Below, in pieces: positions 1-11,567 of a stretch of DNA of 64,000 bases. Below the pieces are notes generated by a model, which was not told the origin of the DNA, did not search any database, and saw only the letters and a list, made by a program, of their open reading frames with translations. The position numbers and the translations under genes were made by a program. The stretch is from NCBI RefSeq assembly GCF_040412425.1, contig NC_089742.1:74116125-74180124 (forward strand). The letters run 5' to 3'. The DNA is from Macrobrachium rosenbergii (Eukaryota; Arthropoda; Malacostraca; Decapoda; Palaemonidae). The first letter of the stretch is position 1, and each line of letters begins with the position of its first letter.

Positions 1-731
1 CAAATAAATGACTAGCAACCTAGTTTCAGCTTAATTTATATTTCTTGGTATTTTGGTTCATTACATTTTGCATTTGGTTAGCCTTGGCAGAGCCTGAAGA
101 TGGACTTATGCCGGAACTTTGTTGCAAATTTGGATGTTGAATGAACTGAGCAAAAAATGGCATGGCTTATCTTTGCTAGTTTTTCATCTGACTTCAAGTT
201 CCATAATAATTATAATGATAATAGATTTTTCTTTTAGTCAAACAAACATGAAATCAATATGTTACATTCACTAGATCTATGTAAATTTAATGGCCAACAC
301 GCCTGATAATTATACAGCAGTGAAGGGATCTGTTTCAATGCAAGTAAAATATATAATTCAACAGACATACTGGTTAAGTAGAAGTTGGAATAGATTCTTA
401 TCGTTCGCGATAACGAGGGGGGAGGCTGCGCCTGCACGATCGAGCTTTGTTCGACGAACTTTGTCTGGTTTGACGTCAGAAGCGGGCAAAGTGCTGACTT
501 TGCTCGCTGTTGCTACGATTCTGACGTCACATCGGACAAGTTAGTCGAACAAAGCTCGATCGTGTGGACGCGTGCTAAGTTATGGACTGCTATTTTCAAC
601 TACATGGCAGGTTTCATTAAACCTACTTCACTTACAATGTGGTTTCCTCTATGAAAAGGTTTTTGAGGTTCTGTTATCAACATTGTCAAAAATGGTTGAT
701 TCGACTGGAGGACTTAAAAACTGAGACTTAC
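1..731 (-). other. CLN3 intron 5 (partial)
   Basis: Sequence after the exon 5 donor, running off the left edge. It contains a CpG-rich foldback (435-564). No further CLN3 exon was recognised in either reading direction. Confidence 0.7.
421..575. repeat. CpG-rich foldback (MITE-like)
   Basis: Two arms face each other: 435-481 (cacgatcgagctttgttcga...) and 519-564 (...tcgaacaaagctcgatcgtg), with only a few mismatches. Both end inward in the same tgacgtca/ttctgacgtca block. The outer flanks 421-434 and 565-575 also pair weakly. The region is much richer in CpG than its surroundings. No transposase is encoded, so it is probably a non-autonomous DNA transposon. Confidence 0.7.
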
Positions 732-964
732 TTGGGATAATTTGAAGCATGGCCAAGGAATGCGGAATCTGAGAAACCTCTGGAGGCTGATGCCAGAGCC
801 ACCCCTAAAAAGACGTGCCATGGTTGAGCCAGTCCTAAGATCAGATAGGACGCCGCGCACAGCACAGTGACCAGAGCCACTCGGATGTTCACCTCCCACA
901 GTAGAATTAGAGGGCCAGCCAATGATATAAGTGTTGCAGGCAGGGTGTCAGCCACTAGGATTGC
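732..964 (-). CDS. CLN3: CLN3 (battenin) homologue, exon 5: transmembrane segments 2-4
   Basis: Internal coding exon of 233 nt, read from 964 down to 732. The acceptor (ttccattag) precedes GCA ATC CTA GTG GCT GAC, and the donor is a perfect GTAAGT at 731-726. It enters in phase 0 and leaves in phase 2, encoding 77 residues. The protein starts AILVADTLPATL, the family's second-helix signature, followed by two further hydrophobic helices (about residues 27-45 and 48-70) and ends NYPK. CLN3 is a lysosomal/late-endosomal multi-pass protein distantly related to equilibrative nucleoside transporters; it is needed for lysosomal glycerophosphodiester clearance and is mutated in juvenile Batten disease. 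Odd point: the usual Gly-x-Gly-Glu before the fourth helix end reads Gly-Phe-Ser-Asp. The remaining C-terminal exons would lie left of position 1. Confidence 0.9.
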
Positions 965-1829
965 CTAATGGAACGATGTTTCTGTTTAGAATTTTTATCA
1001 ACAGATATGAATTATATTAGCATTATCACAAAGAGAAGAAGCCGAATATAAGATGTGCATCCCACCATTTTTGTAGAAAGTCTTCGATTGGCATTCATGC
1101 GCCCGGTGGACAGTAAAGTGAAAAATGAAAGCTAATTCAATACGGTATTATTTTTATCGATCAGGGGGTCGTGATTAATCAGAGATTCAGGAGAAACCCA
1201 TGTTCTTTAGTTTAAATTAATGAGACCAAACATTAATGTTACCGTTTGTAGGGTGGACTATTATTTTTCCAGCTACTAGTCATTGTATCCTTTAAACAAG
1301 GATATAAGATTTTGTAAGAAATTGGGGTCAACTGCTTTTTGAAAACAAAATGCTTGCTATATTGAAGCTAAGAAATGCACCAGAAACATGTGTGAAAACG
1401 TGTTCAGACTGGGTGTGTCGCGTGCCATATTGCTTTGTCTACATTTGTTGAACAAATTCCGTAAGAATTAAGCGTACTAATCCTATTATGGAGAACCGTA
1501 CACAGCAGACAAATAAGAAATATGTATAAAATATCAGTGAGATGATTATTGTTGTTTGTCAGAATGCAAACAGCACTTAATATGCCCATTTACAATTTAG
1601 GCATGCCTGGTAATGTACAGAAGTCTTAAACTGCCTCGAAGTATATCAAAGGACCTATTCTTGCAAATAAAATAAATTTTGATTCATACATTTATTTTCA
1701 TGTTGTAACTTTTAATAGCAGACTTGTGAGGTAGTGCAGAACCCGTTACCCAACTCAGTGAATCACTAAGTGTTAGTACTCGTGAATGCTAGGGTTCCCT
1801 ACATTATTCACCTCCAACTATTCTTTCCG

Positions 1830-2225
1830 TTTTAGTTTTCTGTAAAAGAAAATTATTATGCTGGCTTTGTCTATTCGTCCGCACTTTTTTCTGTCTGCCC
1901 TCAGACCTTAAAAACTACTGAGGCTAGAGGGCTGCTAATTAGTGTGTTGATCATCCACCCTCCAGTTATCAAACACCAAATTGCAGTCCTCTGGCCTCAG
2001 TAGTTTTTATTTTATGTAAGGTTTAAGTTAGCCATAATTGTGCGTCTGCCAACGATATAGGACAGGCCACCACCGGCCCGTGGTTAAAGTTTCATAGGCC
2101 GCGGCTCATACAGCATTATACCGAGACCACCGAAAGATAGATCTCTTTTTGGTGGCCTTGATTATACAATGTACAGAAAACTCTATTGCGTCTAAGAAAC
2201 TTCGCCGCATTTTTTACTTGTTTTC
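1830..2225 (+). repeat. Family-B foldback repeat, copy 1 (subfamily I)
   Basis: About 395 bp, from ttagttttctgtaaaagaaa to the ttttttacttgttt end. The centre is a near-perfect hairpin of about 100 bp built on aaaactactgaggctagagg and its complement. Distal to the hairpin it carries the 'gagaccaccgaaagatagat' block shared with the copies at 43965 and 46705. Seven copies lie in the window. It has no coding capacity and is probably a MITE. Confidence 0.85.
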
Positions 2226-3983
2226 TAACCCCATTACTCTGAAAGAGTTGTTAGGATTCAGAACCCTGCCCACTTATACATATCAGTGCTGTATAAGACA
2301 TTTGCAGCACTGTTTAAGTCACACTAAGATGGTAAACCAGGAGGCCCCTTTTTGTAAATCCGTTTATATTTTGTTGTGAGGTAGCAAATCTATCTTCTCC
2401 CCTTATTTCTGCAGACAATTCTAGTGAACCTGGGTAGTAACTTATTTTTAGATGACGTTGCTATCAGAACAGGAGTACCTGCGAAATAATTCTTGTGTAG
2501 TTCTGTTTGGCTGCCATTTTTCGTTTCTCATCTATTGTAGCAACATGGTGCTTGCAATTTGTGATAGGATCCTCTTGAAATTACCTACACAGTAGGTGAT
2601 GCTGTTCAGGAGACAGTAACATAGTAAAAACCTACGTCGTGCGCAGCGTCCTACCAAGACCTTCCACATATCCTTCATTTGGCAAATCAATTAACATAAA
2701 AACAAAAACATAAGCTGTGATTTGATGTTGTATTATTCCACCCTAAAATGGAAGACTGCAGTATCTGCAAAAATACAAAACTGAGAAAAATAGTAGATGC
2801 TGCAGTTTTCCCTCGCCCTACTACTGATTTTGCAGATACTGCAAATGGGACCCCCTAAATACTCGTGAAAAGCATTGAGGAATCATTCTGAAACTGCAGT
2901 AACTTGGGTATTAGTGTTTCACGAGCCCAATAGGTGGCATATCTCAATTTCGAAAATTTTGCAGTTACTGCAGTTTTCCAATTTTGGGCAGTATTAGCTG
3001 ATGCACTTGTCAGCGTTGATATAAACTCTGCAATGGCAATGTGGGGAACTACGCTCAACAAAGCCCCACTTCCAGTCCCCCCAAATGGCTGGGGATAGAA
3101 ACTGAAAGCATCATGAAACAGAACTTGTCATCTGCCAGTGCAAAATAGAATGCAAAATAATGTACAGTCCTGTCTGTTACTCACTTGGCACTAGGTTTTG
3201 GATGCTGGCCAAGGTTCATGCGGAGGATGAAGGAAATTTGTGGAAATTGTTTCTGAAACATTAGTCCGTACATGGTTTTGCATAGAGGGTTGGCTTAATA
3301 AATGAAGCAGATTTATTTCCTTTAGACAACCATTTGTTGATAAGCCACAAGAAGATTTGTGTTTGCTTCTTGTGTTCTTTGCATGGCAGATCATTGCAGT
3401 GCAAATTGGAAAGCGGCTGATTAAAGCATCAGTGTCATAAAGCCTGAAAGATCTCTTATTTAGACAACCAATAACCATTCACATGTTATATGACAATTTT
3501 GCCTAAAATGGATATTCAAGTACATACTGATTTAAATAATATAGTGACATTCGCATAACTATGATAAAAATAGGTATTGCAAATATATTCTCAAGCCCAC
3601 AATCACAGTTGATAGACCAGTACTCTTATGAATCTACCATGCAGGCTCTGCCACTGATAATCAAAAAAGGTATTTCGCTGGAAATCAAATTCAGACCATT
3701 CTGTGGATATTCATGCTCAAACTTGCTTGAAAGAAGAATATAACAGCCTCTGGTAAATTTAATAAGGACTATGAATGAAAGAGGATGGATTAGTCATAAG
3801 GACACGAAACTTAAACATCAAAGAAAAATGTTTGTTTTTGAGGCAAGTAAGGTGTAAAGGAATGCTGGCTAAACATATGAACAAATGCAATACAGAATAT
3901 AAATATTATAAAAAAAAGTTGAAAAAGAGACATTTTTGAGCAAGGAAAATGGGAACAGAACTTTCACTGTGCAGGCACATATC

Positions 3984-4178
<195 letters not shown>

Positions 4179-5034
4179 TGTATATATAATATGCAGATGT
4201 ACCACAGCAAAAATGAAACACTGGGTATAAATTATGACTGATTTCACCTATAGAATTTCTGAGACATCTTCACAAGGACTGATACGCAAAATTAGAAATT
4301 GATACCTGTGTCAAGTCAGACTAATTCATATCTATGAACAAAACTCAAATATCTCTGTATTAGTAGAAGAAATTATGTTTGGCTGGAGAATAAGAAGCTG
4401 TACTGCCTACCATGTTAACATGAAACAGACCCCATATAGACTGGCTCAACCAGTCTTTCCTTGAAATGAGTCTCAGAAATAAGAGTTCGAGAAACTGAGT
4501 GTTATAGATGCTAGATGCTACATATTAGCAATGGAGGGCTGTTAGAAAGGTTAACTAGAAGAATGGACATTCTACAGAAGATCAACAGTAAAGCAGGTTC
4601 GACTTTGTGGCCCAAGATGAAAGACGAGAAGTTATATAAGCTTTTGGAACATGAAATCCTTTGTGTTACACACAACAGGAAATTAGAGCTGATACTTTTA
4701 CCTAGAGCACTGCCATATAAAATCTTATATTTGACCTTGCTGTTGGAAAAATTCAGTTCTTCAGATTAAGCTGGGAAACAAAAGAGAACATGAAAAAGCG
4801 TCTTTGATTCAATGAGAGAGGGAAAGTGTCTAAAGCCTGATGCCACCCGAAGCCACCTGAACCAGGATGAAAACTGATATTGCACTGAAAGAAGTGCGAT
4901 TCGGCAGATAACATTTAATGACAAAAAAGAGCACAGTATAAATTCCCACATCCAAACTGAACCTTCTACTGAAGGCAAAACGAGACATCAGTAAATTAAA
5001 GACTTGCGCTACTATTGCATCTGGTAGAAACTGA

Positions 5035-5090
5035 TGCTTCCGGCGCTTAGTCTTTAAGACCTAAATTTCATAATCAATCAATCAATCTAC
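5035..5090 (+). repeat. Possible LINE 3' end with (AATC)n tail
   Basis: The segment 'ggcgcttagtctttaagacc' followed by repeated aatc resembles the 3' end of the I-like LINE at 42540-42596, which also ends in a ggcgtc...aatcgatcagtcaatc stretch. No coding portion was recognised upstream, so it may be a dead-on-arrival tail. Confidence 0.4.
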
Positions 5091-5179
5091 CCATAAAAAC
5101 GCATATGCCCTTTTCAAGAGGTCCTCGACAAAGAGAGAGTGCTGAAGGAGACTGCAGCAGAAGTTTTATTTAGAAATTT

Positions 5180-5378
<199 letters not shown>

Positions 5379-5610
5379 TACCCTTCACGGGACGGTAGCA
5401 TAGAAATGGATAGTAACAATCAATGCATTTAGGAACATGGAAGAAACTGATGGACTGACACAGTACACAGGACAACCTTAAACAACTTATGTACTACCTT
5501 CAAGAATGACCCTTTTGCCCTCACCAACAGATTTCTATATAAAACCACTGCGGCCGTGTCCTCCAGCACTCTTCCTTTATCCAGGACCTTGTGTTCAGTG
5601 TCCCTGCATA

Positions 5611-5710
<100 letters not shown>

Positions 5711-6646
5711 ACTTTTTTTGTTGGTCCAAAAACCTTTGCTTTGGCTCTTATATATTTTTATATTCTAAAAATCTTCTTATTCTGTCATTAATATCGGCAT
5801 CAAGTTAGCCGATACCAACGACAACGCAGTGAAAGTTACGTTATATAGTAGATACCGGTCTGTCAACTATCGAGCATCGTAGTAAATGACTATTTGATAA
5901 AATTTCTAACTTGAGTAGTTAACAGGTTGACTCCCTGTTAACAGAAGTTTCTGTTTTTTTCGAGTTCCTTGGAGTCATGATGATTGAGAAAGGAAGGTTA
6001 TAATTTTCCACTTTCCGTTGTTATTTGCAAGTTTGGGAGCTGCCTAACGCCGTGAGTGCCTGGTTTATTGGCGCCGTTTTAATTCCCATGTCAAACTTCG
6101 CTATGAAGTTGGTTGTTGTTGTAATTCAAAAGAACATAAGCATAAGTTTAATCTTCAAGAATGATAAATAAACAGGTTTAAAACTAGCGGAACAGCTGTC
6201 AATCCACAACTTTTTTTTTTCAACATTAAAACGTCTGCTAACGTTCCAGTTATAATGAGAGGCCAGAACTAATTTTGGTAACTGTAAAAAGAGTATCGCC
6301 AACTATTAACTCTGCCAACTGCTTGGAATCATTTTTGCTCATACCTCTAAAATCCTCTCTGTCAGCATCATGTATTAGAGAAGTTAGTTATGCACGGTTT
6401 CTCTTTTATGTACATTAGTGTAAAACGATGTGATGTCTAGATTGACTATAAGAGATATCCTATCCAAATGTATATTTTGATGAAGAAAAAGCTGAAAAGA
6501 GCACATCCGTGTAAATTAATTTCTTGTATAATTTTTTCTTTAAAAGGAATCAGATATTTGTAACAGTAATTTCTGAATGATGAGAATACAGGTCTGAGAG
6601 GGATATAGAGTTATACATCATCATACACTATGCGTCTATAACTGGA

Positions 6647-6647
<1 letters not shown>

Positions 6648-6700
<53 letters not shown>
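6648..6700. repeat. (CA)n(GA)n compound microsatellite
   Basis: A short CA run passes directly into about twenty GA units. Confidence 0.98.
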
Positions 6701-6703
<3 letters not shown>

Positions 6704-6935
6704 GGAAAATTATAAGGTAAAACAAGATAGCGGGAAGTCAAAGTTTCATTGTGAACTTATTCTCAGTTTCATTTGTAAGAATTTGATATCAATGGGACTT
6801 CTTAAAAACGCATGTCATGCCCACTATACATATACCTAGATAGAGATTTGCTACAAAAAAAGGTGAGTATGATCATGAGATACTGTGTTTTAATAGAGAG
6901 AGAAATGAGAATAAAATGGCAGGGAAATATCTCAC

Positions 6936-7067
6936 GCCAGTGGACTGTTCTTGGCAGTTGAAGGGGTTTTCAGCTTCGGCAGAAGACGACGAATCATTCG
7001 CCCAAAGGCCGGTCTCTTCCGAGATGTTCTTGAGGACGTCAGGAAGTAGACCTTCTCCGGGCCTTCC
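6936..7067 (-). CDS. CLN3: CLN3 (battenin) homologue, exon 4: luminal loop
   Basis: Exon of 132 nt (44 codons), phase 0 at both ends. The acceptor is cattctcag before GGA AGG CCC at 7067, and the donor is GTGAGA at 6935-6930. It encodes a hydrophilic, poorly conserved loop ending FNCQEQSTG, which joins directly to AILVADTLP of exon 5. CLN3 proteins have the same Phe-x-Cys...Ser-Thr stretch just before the second helix. Asn-Ile-Ser and Asn-Asp-Ser sequons are present, as expected for the glycosylated first luminal loop. The open frame continues upstream to an ATG at 7097, but the in-frame phase-0 acceptor and exon continuity make that ATG intronic. Confidence 0.85.
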
Positions 7068-9431
7068 CTGAGAATGTTCCAGATGATCGTTTTCCATGAA
7101 TACAGTTTTATTTAAGAAGCAGGATTCTTTGTAATTCAGCAGGAAGTCTGGATGTGACTTGTATACAACCGTTAGTTAATGCCCTTACATAACAAACTGT
7201 CGACAGAAGAGTTATATGAACGTTGGTGAAAAAAAAAAATTTGTAAAATTGTATTTAGGGAAGGAAAATTGAAATATTAACTCTTGCATGCATCTGAAGT
7301 CACAACCTAGAAGAATGCGAGAAGCCATATTATGGACTGCAAAAAGGTAATAAAACTAGAAATGGAAATTATGCATAGATTACTGGAGCAGTAAAAATGC
7401 AATACAGACTTCACATAGATAAAGTTATCTGGCATAGTTATAACTTATTCTGAAACTGAGTACAGTCTGGCGTGTAAACATCCCTGATTTGTAAATGCCC
7501 ACATTTGCATTTAGGGGATCTTATCAATTAAAACGCAATGAACTCACAATTAGCACGAGATAACGGGACAATTGCGATTGACAAAAAATCAGTCGATGAT
7601 CTTAGCTAAGATTTTAAGGCAAGATTACAGAATTATGTAACATTATTTTGTTGTCAGGATGTGAAAGAAGGTAGCGTGTGCCACTGGACATCGCCGCTGG
7701 TGCAAGTATGATGACATTTGAATTACCCAGGGCCCACTGAGACAGGTCGGCCAGACTAAAGACAAGGGATTAAAGATGAATCACCCGAGTCGACCCTAAA
7801 GTGAGCCATGGGCCACGATTTACAGGTTGTAAACCCAGGACAGTTAAACATTGGGTACTATGTAAATACTGTATATATACGTTACTTTGAGACAAATTTA
7901 ATTTGAATGTCTGAGGTATTCCGAGTAATCTTCATTGCCGTTTACGCCAAAATATTGTTTAAAACAATAGAAATATGGACTTCTTACCCTCGCTATCGAC
8001 AGAAAAATTAACTTACAGTTGTGACATATGAGGCTGTATTTTTTAACTAAATAACTGACGCGGATAAATAAGTAGGTTACTTGTAGACTCCCGTTCAAAG
8101 AAAATACAAAATCGAAACTATTAATGCAAAGAAGTGGGTTCTGGAACTGCCCAGCAAACTGCTCGTGCCTTGTCAGTTGTCAGGCCTCAGTCCAGGTCGT
8201 TCCAGCTGAAGTTTCTTCTTGGTTCCCTCGAGAATTGCTCTTGAAATACAGACCGCTCGTGACTCGCCTCATATTCTTTTTTGTTGTTACCATTATTTGT
8301 TAAGGGGAATGATTAGGTGGAAGTCCTTTTGTTTTAGGAATTCTTTTGAGAGTTAAGAAGCTCATTTGAATGACGCCTTATAGCGAGCCGCCCCCACATC
8401 TCTGTCTGTCTGTCTGTCTGTCTCTCTCAAAAGTTAATTGATAGCTGGGTTAGATCTTGTCACCTTTTAACTCAACTGTGTTAGTAGGAGGAGAGAGGGA
8501 GCTAAGATATCAAATTTTGTGAAATGAACAATGTAAGGTGTCTAATATGTATGCAGGCGTAATCAGATTAATGAAATATACTATTTTACTTTTGTGAAAT
8601 TGAGTCATACGCATTTTAAATGACATAAGGAAACGATATGAATCTCAGTAAATATAAACTCAGTGTTACTGTAGCTATCGTAGGAATGTCAAAGCAGTAG
8701 TCGATAACTTTTATTATAGCCACGAAATATTTTCTAAACTTATTTTGAGATAAAGTAATTCAGCAATAATTAGAGTCCATCATTCACATCTTTACAAATT
8801 CTCCAAAAGAAATTTTTAATGAAAAATTATATTACATTCAGGAATATGTACTTAACTAATATTTATTTTTCTTTTATCCACTGAAATTATTCAGATTACG
8901 CAAGTTATCATGTTACTTCATTTCATAATTCCGAGGGGAAAATCATAGATATCTTGCTTTTGCTACTTACCATTATTATTCACTACTTACTATTATTACT
9001 CACAGTAAAAGAGTTTATCACCAACATTTGTAAAAAAAATAATCGTTAAGATACTGTACAAAAATAAATTCCATTTTCTGTTCAGAAATTCTTACTGAAC
9101 TGAATATAGAATTAAGGCCAAAGGCAAAGCACTGGGACCAATGAGGTCATTCAGCCCTGAAACGGAAGTTTGAAAGGTTTAACAGGAGGAAAACCTCGCA
9201 GCTGCACCATGAATCAATTGTTAGGAGAGGGTGGAAAGTAAGATGGAAGAAAGAGAATATGAGAGGAGGTACAGCAAAAGGAACGAAAGAGGTTGCAGCT
9301 AGGGGCCGAAGGCACGCTGCAAAGAACCTCAAGTAATGCCTACAGCGCACCACATGAGATGCACTGACGGCGCTACTCGCTACAGGGAGAAATTCTTACT
9401 GTATTTACTAGGAAATTCTTACTGTACTCAC
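7068..9431 (-). other. CLN3 intron 3
   Basis: About 2.4 kb. Apart from a (CTGT)n stretch (about 8400-8427) and the family-C SINE at 9101-9388, I see no recognisable element. Sequence 7100-9100 is unremarkable AT-rich intron. Confidence 0.7.
9101..9388 (+). repeat. Family-C SINE-like repeat, copy 1
   Basis: About 288 bp beginning gaatatagaattaaggccaa, with the block 'gaggtcattcagccctgaaa' and ending near 'catgagatgcactgacggcg'. It matches 22498-22795 over its whole length and 36640-36773 in part on the other strand. No open frame or long inverted repeat. A SINE-type origin is inferred from size and dispersion. Confidence 0.8.
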
Positions 9432-9510
9432 TTGATATTCCAGCGTCATTAGATCATAGGCAGCAGTGATCATCACCCAGTAGGTAAAGTTGTTGCAGAA
9501 TCCCAGCCAC
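9432..9510 (-). CDS. CLN3: CLN3 (battenin) homologue, exon 3: first transmembrane helix
   Basis: Short exon of 79 nt. The acceptor is ctctatcag at 9519-9511 and the donor GTGAGT at 9431-9426. The first base completes a Trp codon begun in exon 2 (TG|G); then 26 codons read WLGFCNNFTYWVMITAAYDL...EYQ, ending in phase 0. The Leu-Gly-x-Cys-Asn-Asn-Phe-x-Tyr core followed by Met-x-x-Ala-Ala-x-Asp is the hallmark of the first helix in CLN3/Btn1 proteins. The exon is too small to stand out as an open frame and was found by reading the minus strand around good splice sites. Confidence 0.92.
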
Positions 9511-9756
9511 CTGATAGAGAAAGACATAAAGAAGCGCCTTTTTTCAAAACCTGAAAAACATGTTTGGTCTTCTGGACAAATGGTTCATGATCAGACATAA
9601 TTCAGCATTGAACATATATCACATTCTCAAGTCACTAAGATGTTCCATCACGCTATGTACAATTCCTCCATGTATCAAAGAAAGATTAATTCCATATTAA
9701 TGCATACTCATATACACAGATATACAAGTATGAGTAACCATCAAACAATTTATATA

Positions 9757-9759
<3 letters not shown>

Positions 9760-9841
<82 letters not shown>
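9760..9841. repeat. (TA)n microsatellite, about 80 bp
   Basis: Uninterrupted TA array in CLN3 intron 2. Confidence 0.99.
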
Positions 9842-9846
<5 letters not shown>

Positions 9847-9870
9847 CATGCATACATTCATATATGTTAC

Positions 9871-9923
9871 TGACAGGGCCTCATTAAAACTGGAGATAAT
9901 CCAGTTTTAATGAGGTCCTGTCA
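9871..9923. repeat. Short near-perfect hairpin
   Basis: Two 24-bp arms (9871-9894 and 9900-9923) around a 5-base loop gataa. The only imperfection would be one G-U pair in RNA. It lies just after a TA array and just before the outer arm of a larger inverted repeat. Confidence 0.85.
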
Positions 9924-10035
9924 ATAATTGTATTAATGCCCAGAACAATTGTGTAAGTGATAAAGATAATAGCTATCAAGGGGTCTTCCAGGAAAAGGCA
10001 GCACGTATATAAAAACAAGTTTATTTTGCCGATTT

Positions 10036-10088
10036 GGCAATTGATATCAATTAATTGACGAAAAAATTGATCGTGTGTAGGGGCCTTA
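10036..10088 (+). repeat. Solo terminal repeat of the Harbinger-like element
   Basis: Ends with the element terminus ...gaaaaaattgatcgtgtgta plus ggggcc, directly followed by TTAA and then the inverted terminus of the next copy at 10093. It looks like the surviving right end of a second, otherwise deleted copy, giving a head-to-head junction. Confidence 0.7.
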
Positions 10089-10092
10089 AGGC

Positions 10093-10712
10093 CCTACACA
10101 CGATCAATTTTTTCGTCAATTTGATATCAATTTATTGACGTCAATGAATTGATGGAGAAATTGACCGTGTGTAGGGGACATTGATATCAATTTAATTGAA
10201 ACAATTTCATTGAATCAATTCATTGAGAGATCAAAGATCCTTTGATATTTATTGATGGGTCTTCAATAAAATTGATCGTGTGTGGGCAAAGCATCAATAT
10301 ATTGATCAATAATTTAGTGTTTTCCCAGCAGTGAAAGAGTCGTCATCGTAATCATGGCTGAAAAGAAGAAAGAAAGTGTAGGGGCCTTAAGATTCGGCGT
10401 CCATTCTGAGGAAATTCCTGTAATCCTCTGGCTCGTCGTCCATTAATTCCTTCAGCAATCGTGTATGTCCTAGTTCCCTTCGACAGAGATACCATTTCTT
10501 CGCCCACTTACTCCTCTTCTTTCGCTTTGGAGTGTCCAGAGCAAGCACTATTCCTAGAGCCACAGATGCTTTCATCTCGAAGTTATGAATCAAACTGAAA
10601 ATTGAAGTAAAATCATTGACCGTGTGTAGGCACAGTGATTTCCTCAATTTCATTGTCGTCAATAAATTGATATCAATTAATTGACGAAAAAATTGATCGT
10701 GTGTAGGGGCCT
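10093..10712 (-). mobile_element. PIF/Harbinger-like DNA transposon remnant
   Basis: About 620 bp bounded by inverted termini: ggccctacacacgatcaatt at 10093 and its complement ending ...gtgtaggggcc at 10712. Internally it is full of TCAATTAATTGA/TTGATATCAA sub-terminal repeats. It contains one transposase fragment on the minus strand (10387-10662). The catalytic domain is missing, so the copy is non-autonomous. The neighbouring TTAA fits the 3-bp TWA targets of this superfamily, but no clean duplication can be shown because of the adjacent remnant. Confidence 0.75.
10387..10662 (-). pseudogene. Harbinger transposase N-terminal fragment
   Basis: Open frame of 91 codons inside the Harbinger-like element. 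Residues about 46-88 read KRKKRSKWAKKWYLCRRELG followed by a Leu-rich 'LLKELMDDEPEDYRNFLRMD' stretch. This resembles the segment upstream of the DDE domain in PIF/Harbinger (HARBI1-like) transposases: basic Trp-x-x-x-Trp-x-x-x-Arg-Arg, then Gly-His and Phe-Leu-Arg-Met. The frame stops right after this, so no nuclease triad is present. Recognition is by motif memory only. Confidence 0.6.
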
Positions 10713-11381
10713 TTACGTTCGATGCACAAAGCGGTTGCTACAGGTCCGAGTCCGCTGTCACCAGGGAGTCAGTTTCAGAACTGGCTGCAGATTGTCCAGA
10801 CCTGAAGCCTCCAACATACGTAATCACGCGTTGTTCTGCAAAACCAACATCAGTTTTGCAGATTTTAAAATCATATCTTCCATGCAAGACGAGGGGGGAC
10901 TTACCACTTTAGAGTCCATCATGATTAAAACTACCATCCCCTCGTTAAACACCCAAACAGCCTCCACACAGCTATCCATAGCATAATAAGTCGTTGGTTT
11001 ATATTCTGGTCTGTTCCTCAACTTTTACTTAACCTCTTTCTTTTTTAGATGTTTTAGTTTCTCTTTTAACTGGGTTTAAGTAGGTCATGTCCGTCTTTAT
11101 AGTGATTTTTAAGTTATTTTATTTTTTGTATTTGTTTATAAGATTTTAAGTTACACTATTGTAAATTACAGCCTTGAAAATGCCATGAGATATTGTGAAA
11201 CACCATCGGCAAAATAAACTGTTGTTTTTATATACGTGCTGCCTTTTCCTGGATGCCCCCTTGATATAGCTACTATGAAGCTTACAGTTATATGACCTGT
11301 TTATAAAGATATATATATATAATGTGTATATAAATTTATATACATATATATATATTATATATTTATATATACAGTATATGG

Positions 11382-11567
11382 TAGATCTAAGCCGGCATTC
11401 CGCTGCGAGCCCCCCACCCCCCTCCATAGCTAATACGGCAAAGTGTAACCAGTAAACCGCTAAAAATACCAACCTAACGTACCCTAGGGGTGTTTACTGG
11501 TTACAATTTTCCGGTATTAGCTATGGGGCGGGTGGGGGGCTCGCCGCGGAATGCCGGATTAGATCTA
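11382..11567. repeat. GC-rich foldback element, 186 bp
   Basis: Arms start and end with tagatctaa(g/t)ccggcattccgc and its complement. The arms pair for about 75-80 bp, including the C-run/G-run block and 'tccatagctaatac', around a spacer of about 25 bp. It is sharply GC-rich against AT-rich flanks. No coding; probably a MITE. Confidence 0.85.

Larger units (their letters stand above)
9969..11275. mobile_element. Composite: inverted-repeat arms enclosing a Harbinger remnant
   Basis: Arms at about 9969-10033 and 11205-11275 share, inverted, a run of about 50 bp including aggaaaaggcagcacgtata. Between them sit the Harbinger-like element (10093-10712) and unassigned sequence. The likely history is a foldback element that received a Harbinger insertion. 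Confidence 0.6.

Noticed and set aside
714..899. Second frame over CLN3 exon 5
   Set aside because: It is a shadow of the exon in another frame and has no family motifs.
6873..7097. 74-codon frame starting ATG at 7097 as an independent small gene
   Set aside because: It contains an in-frame phase-0 acceptor (7069-7068) and donor (6935-6934), and its middle part fits CLN3 exon 4 exactly.
10681..10986. 101-codon plus-strand frame overlapping the Harbinger terminus
   Set aside because: It starts inside the inverted terminal repeat and has no recognisable domain, so it is probably chance.
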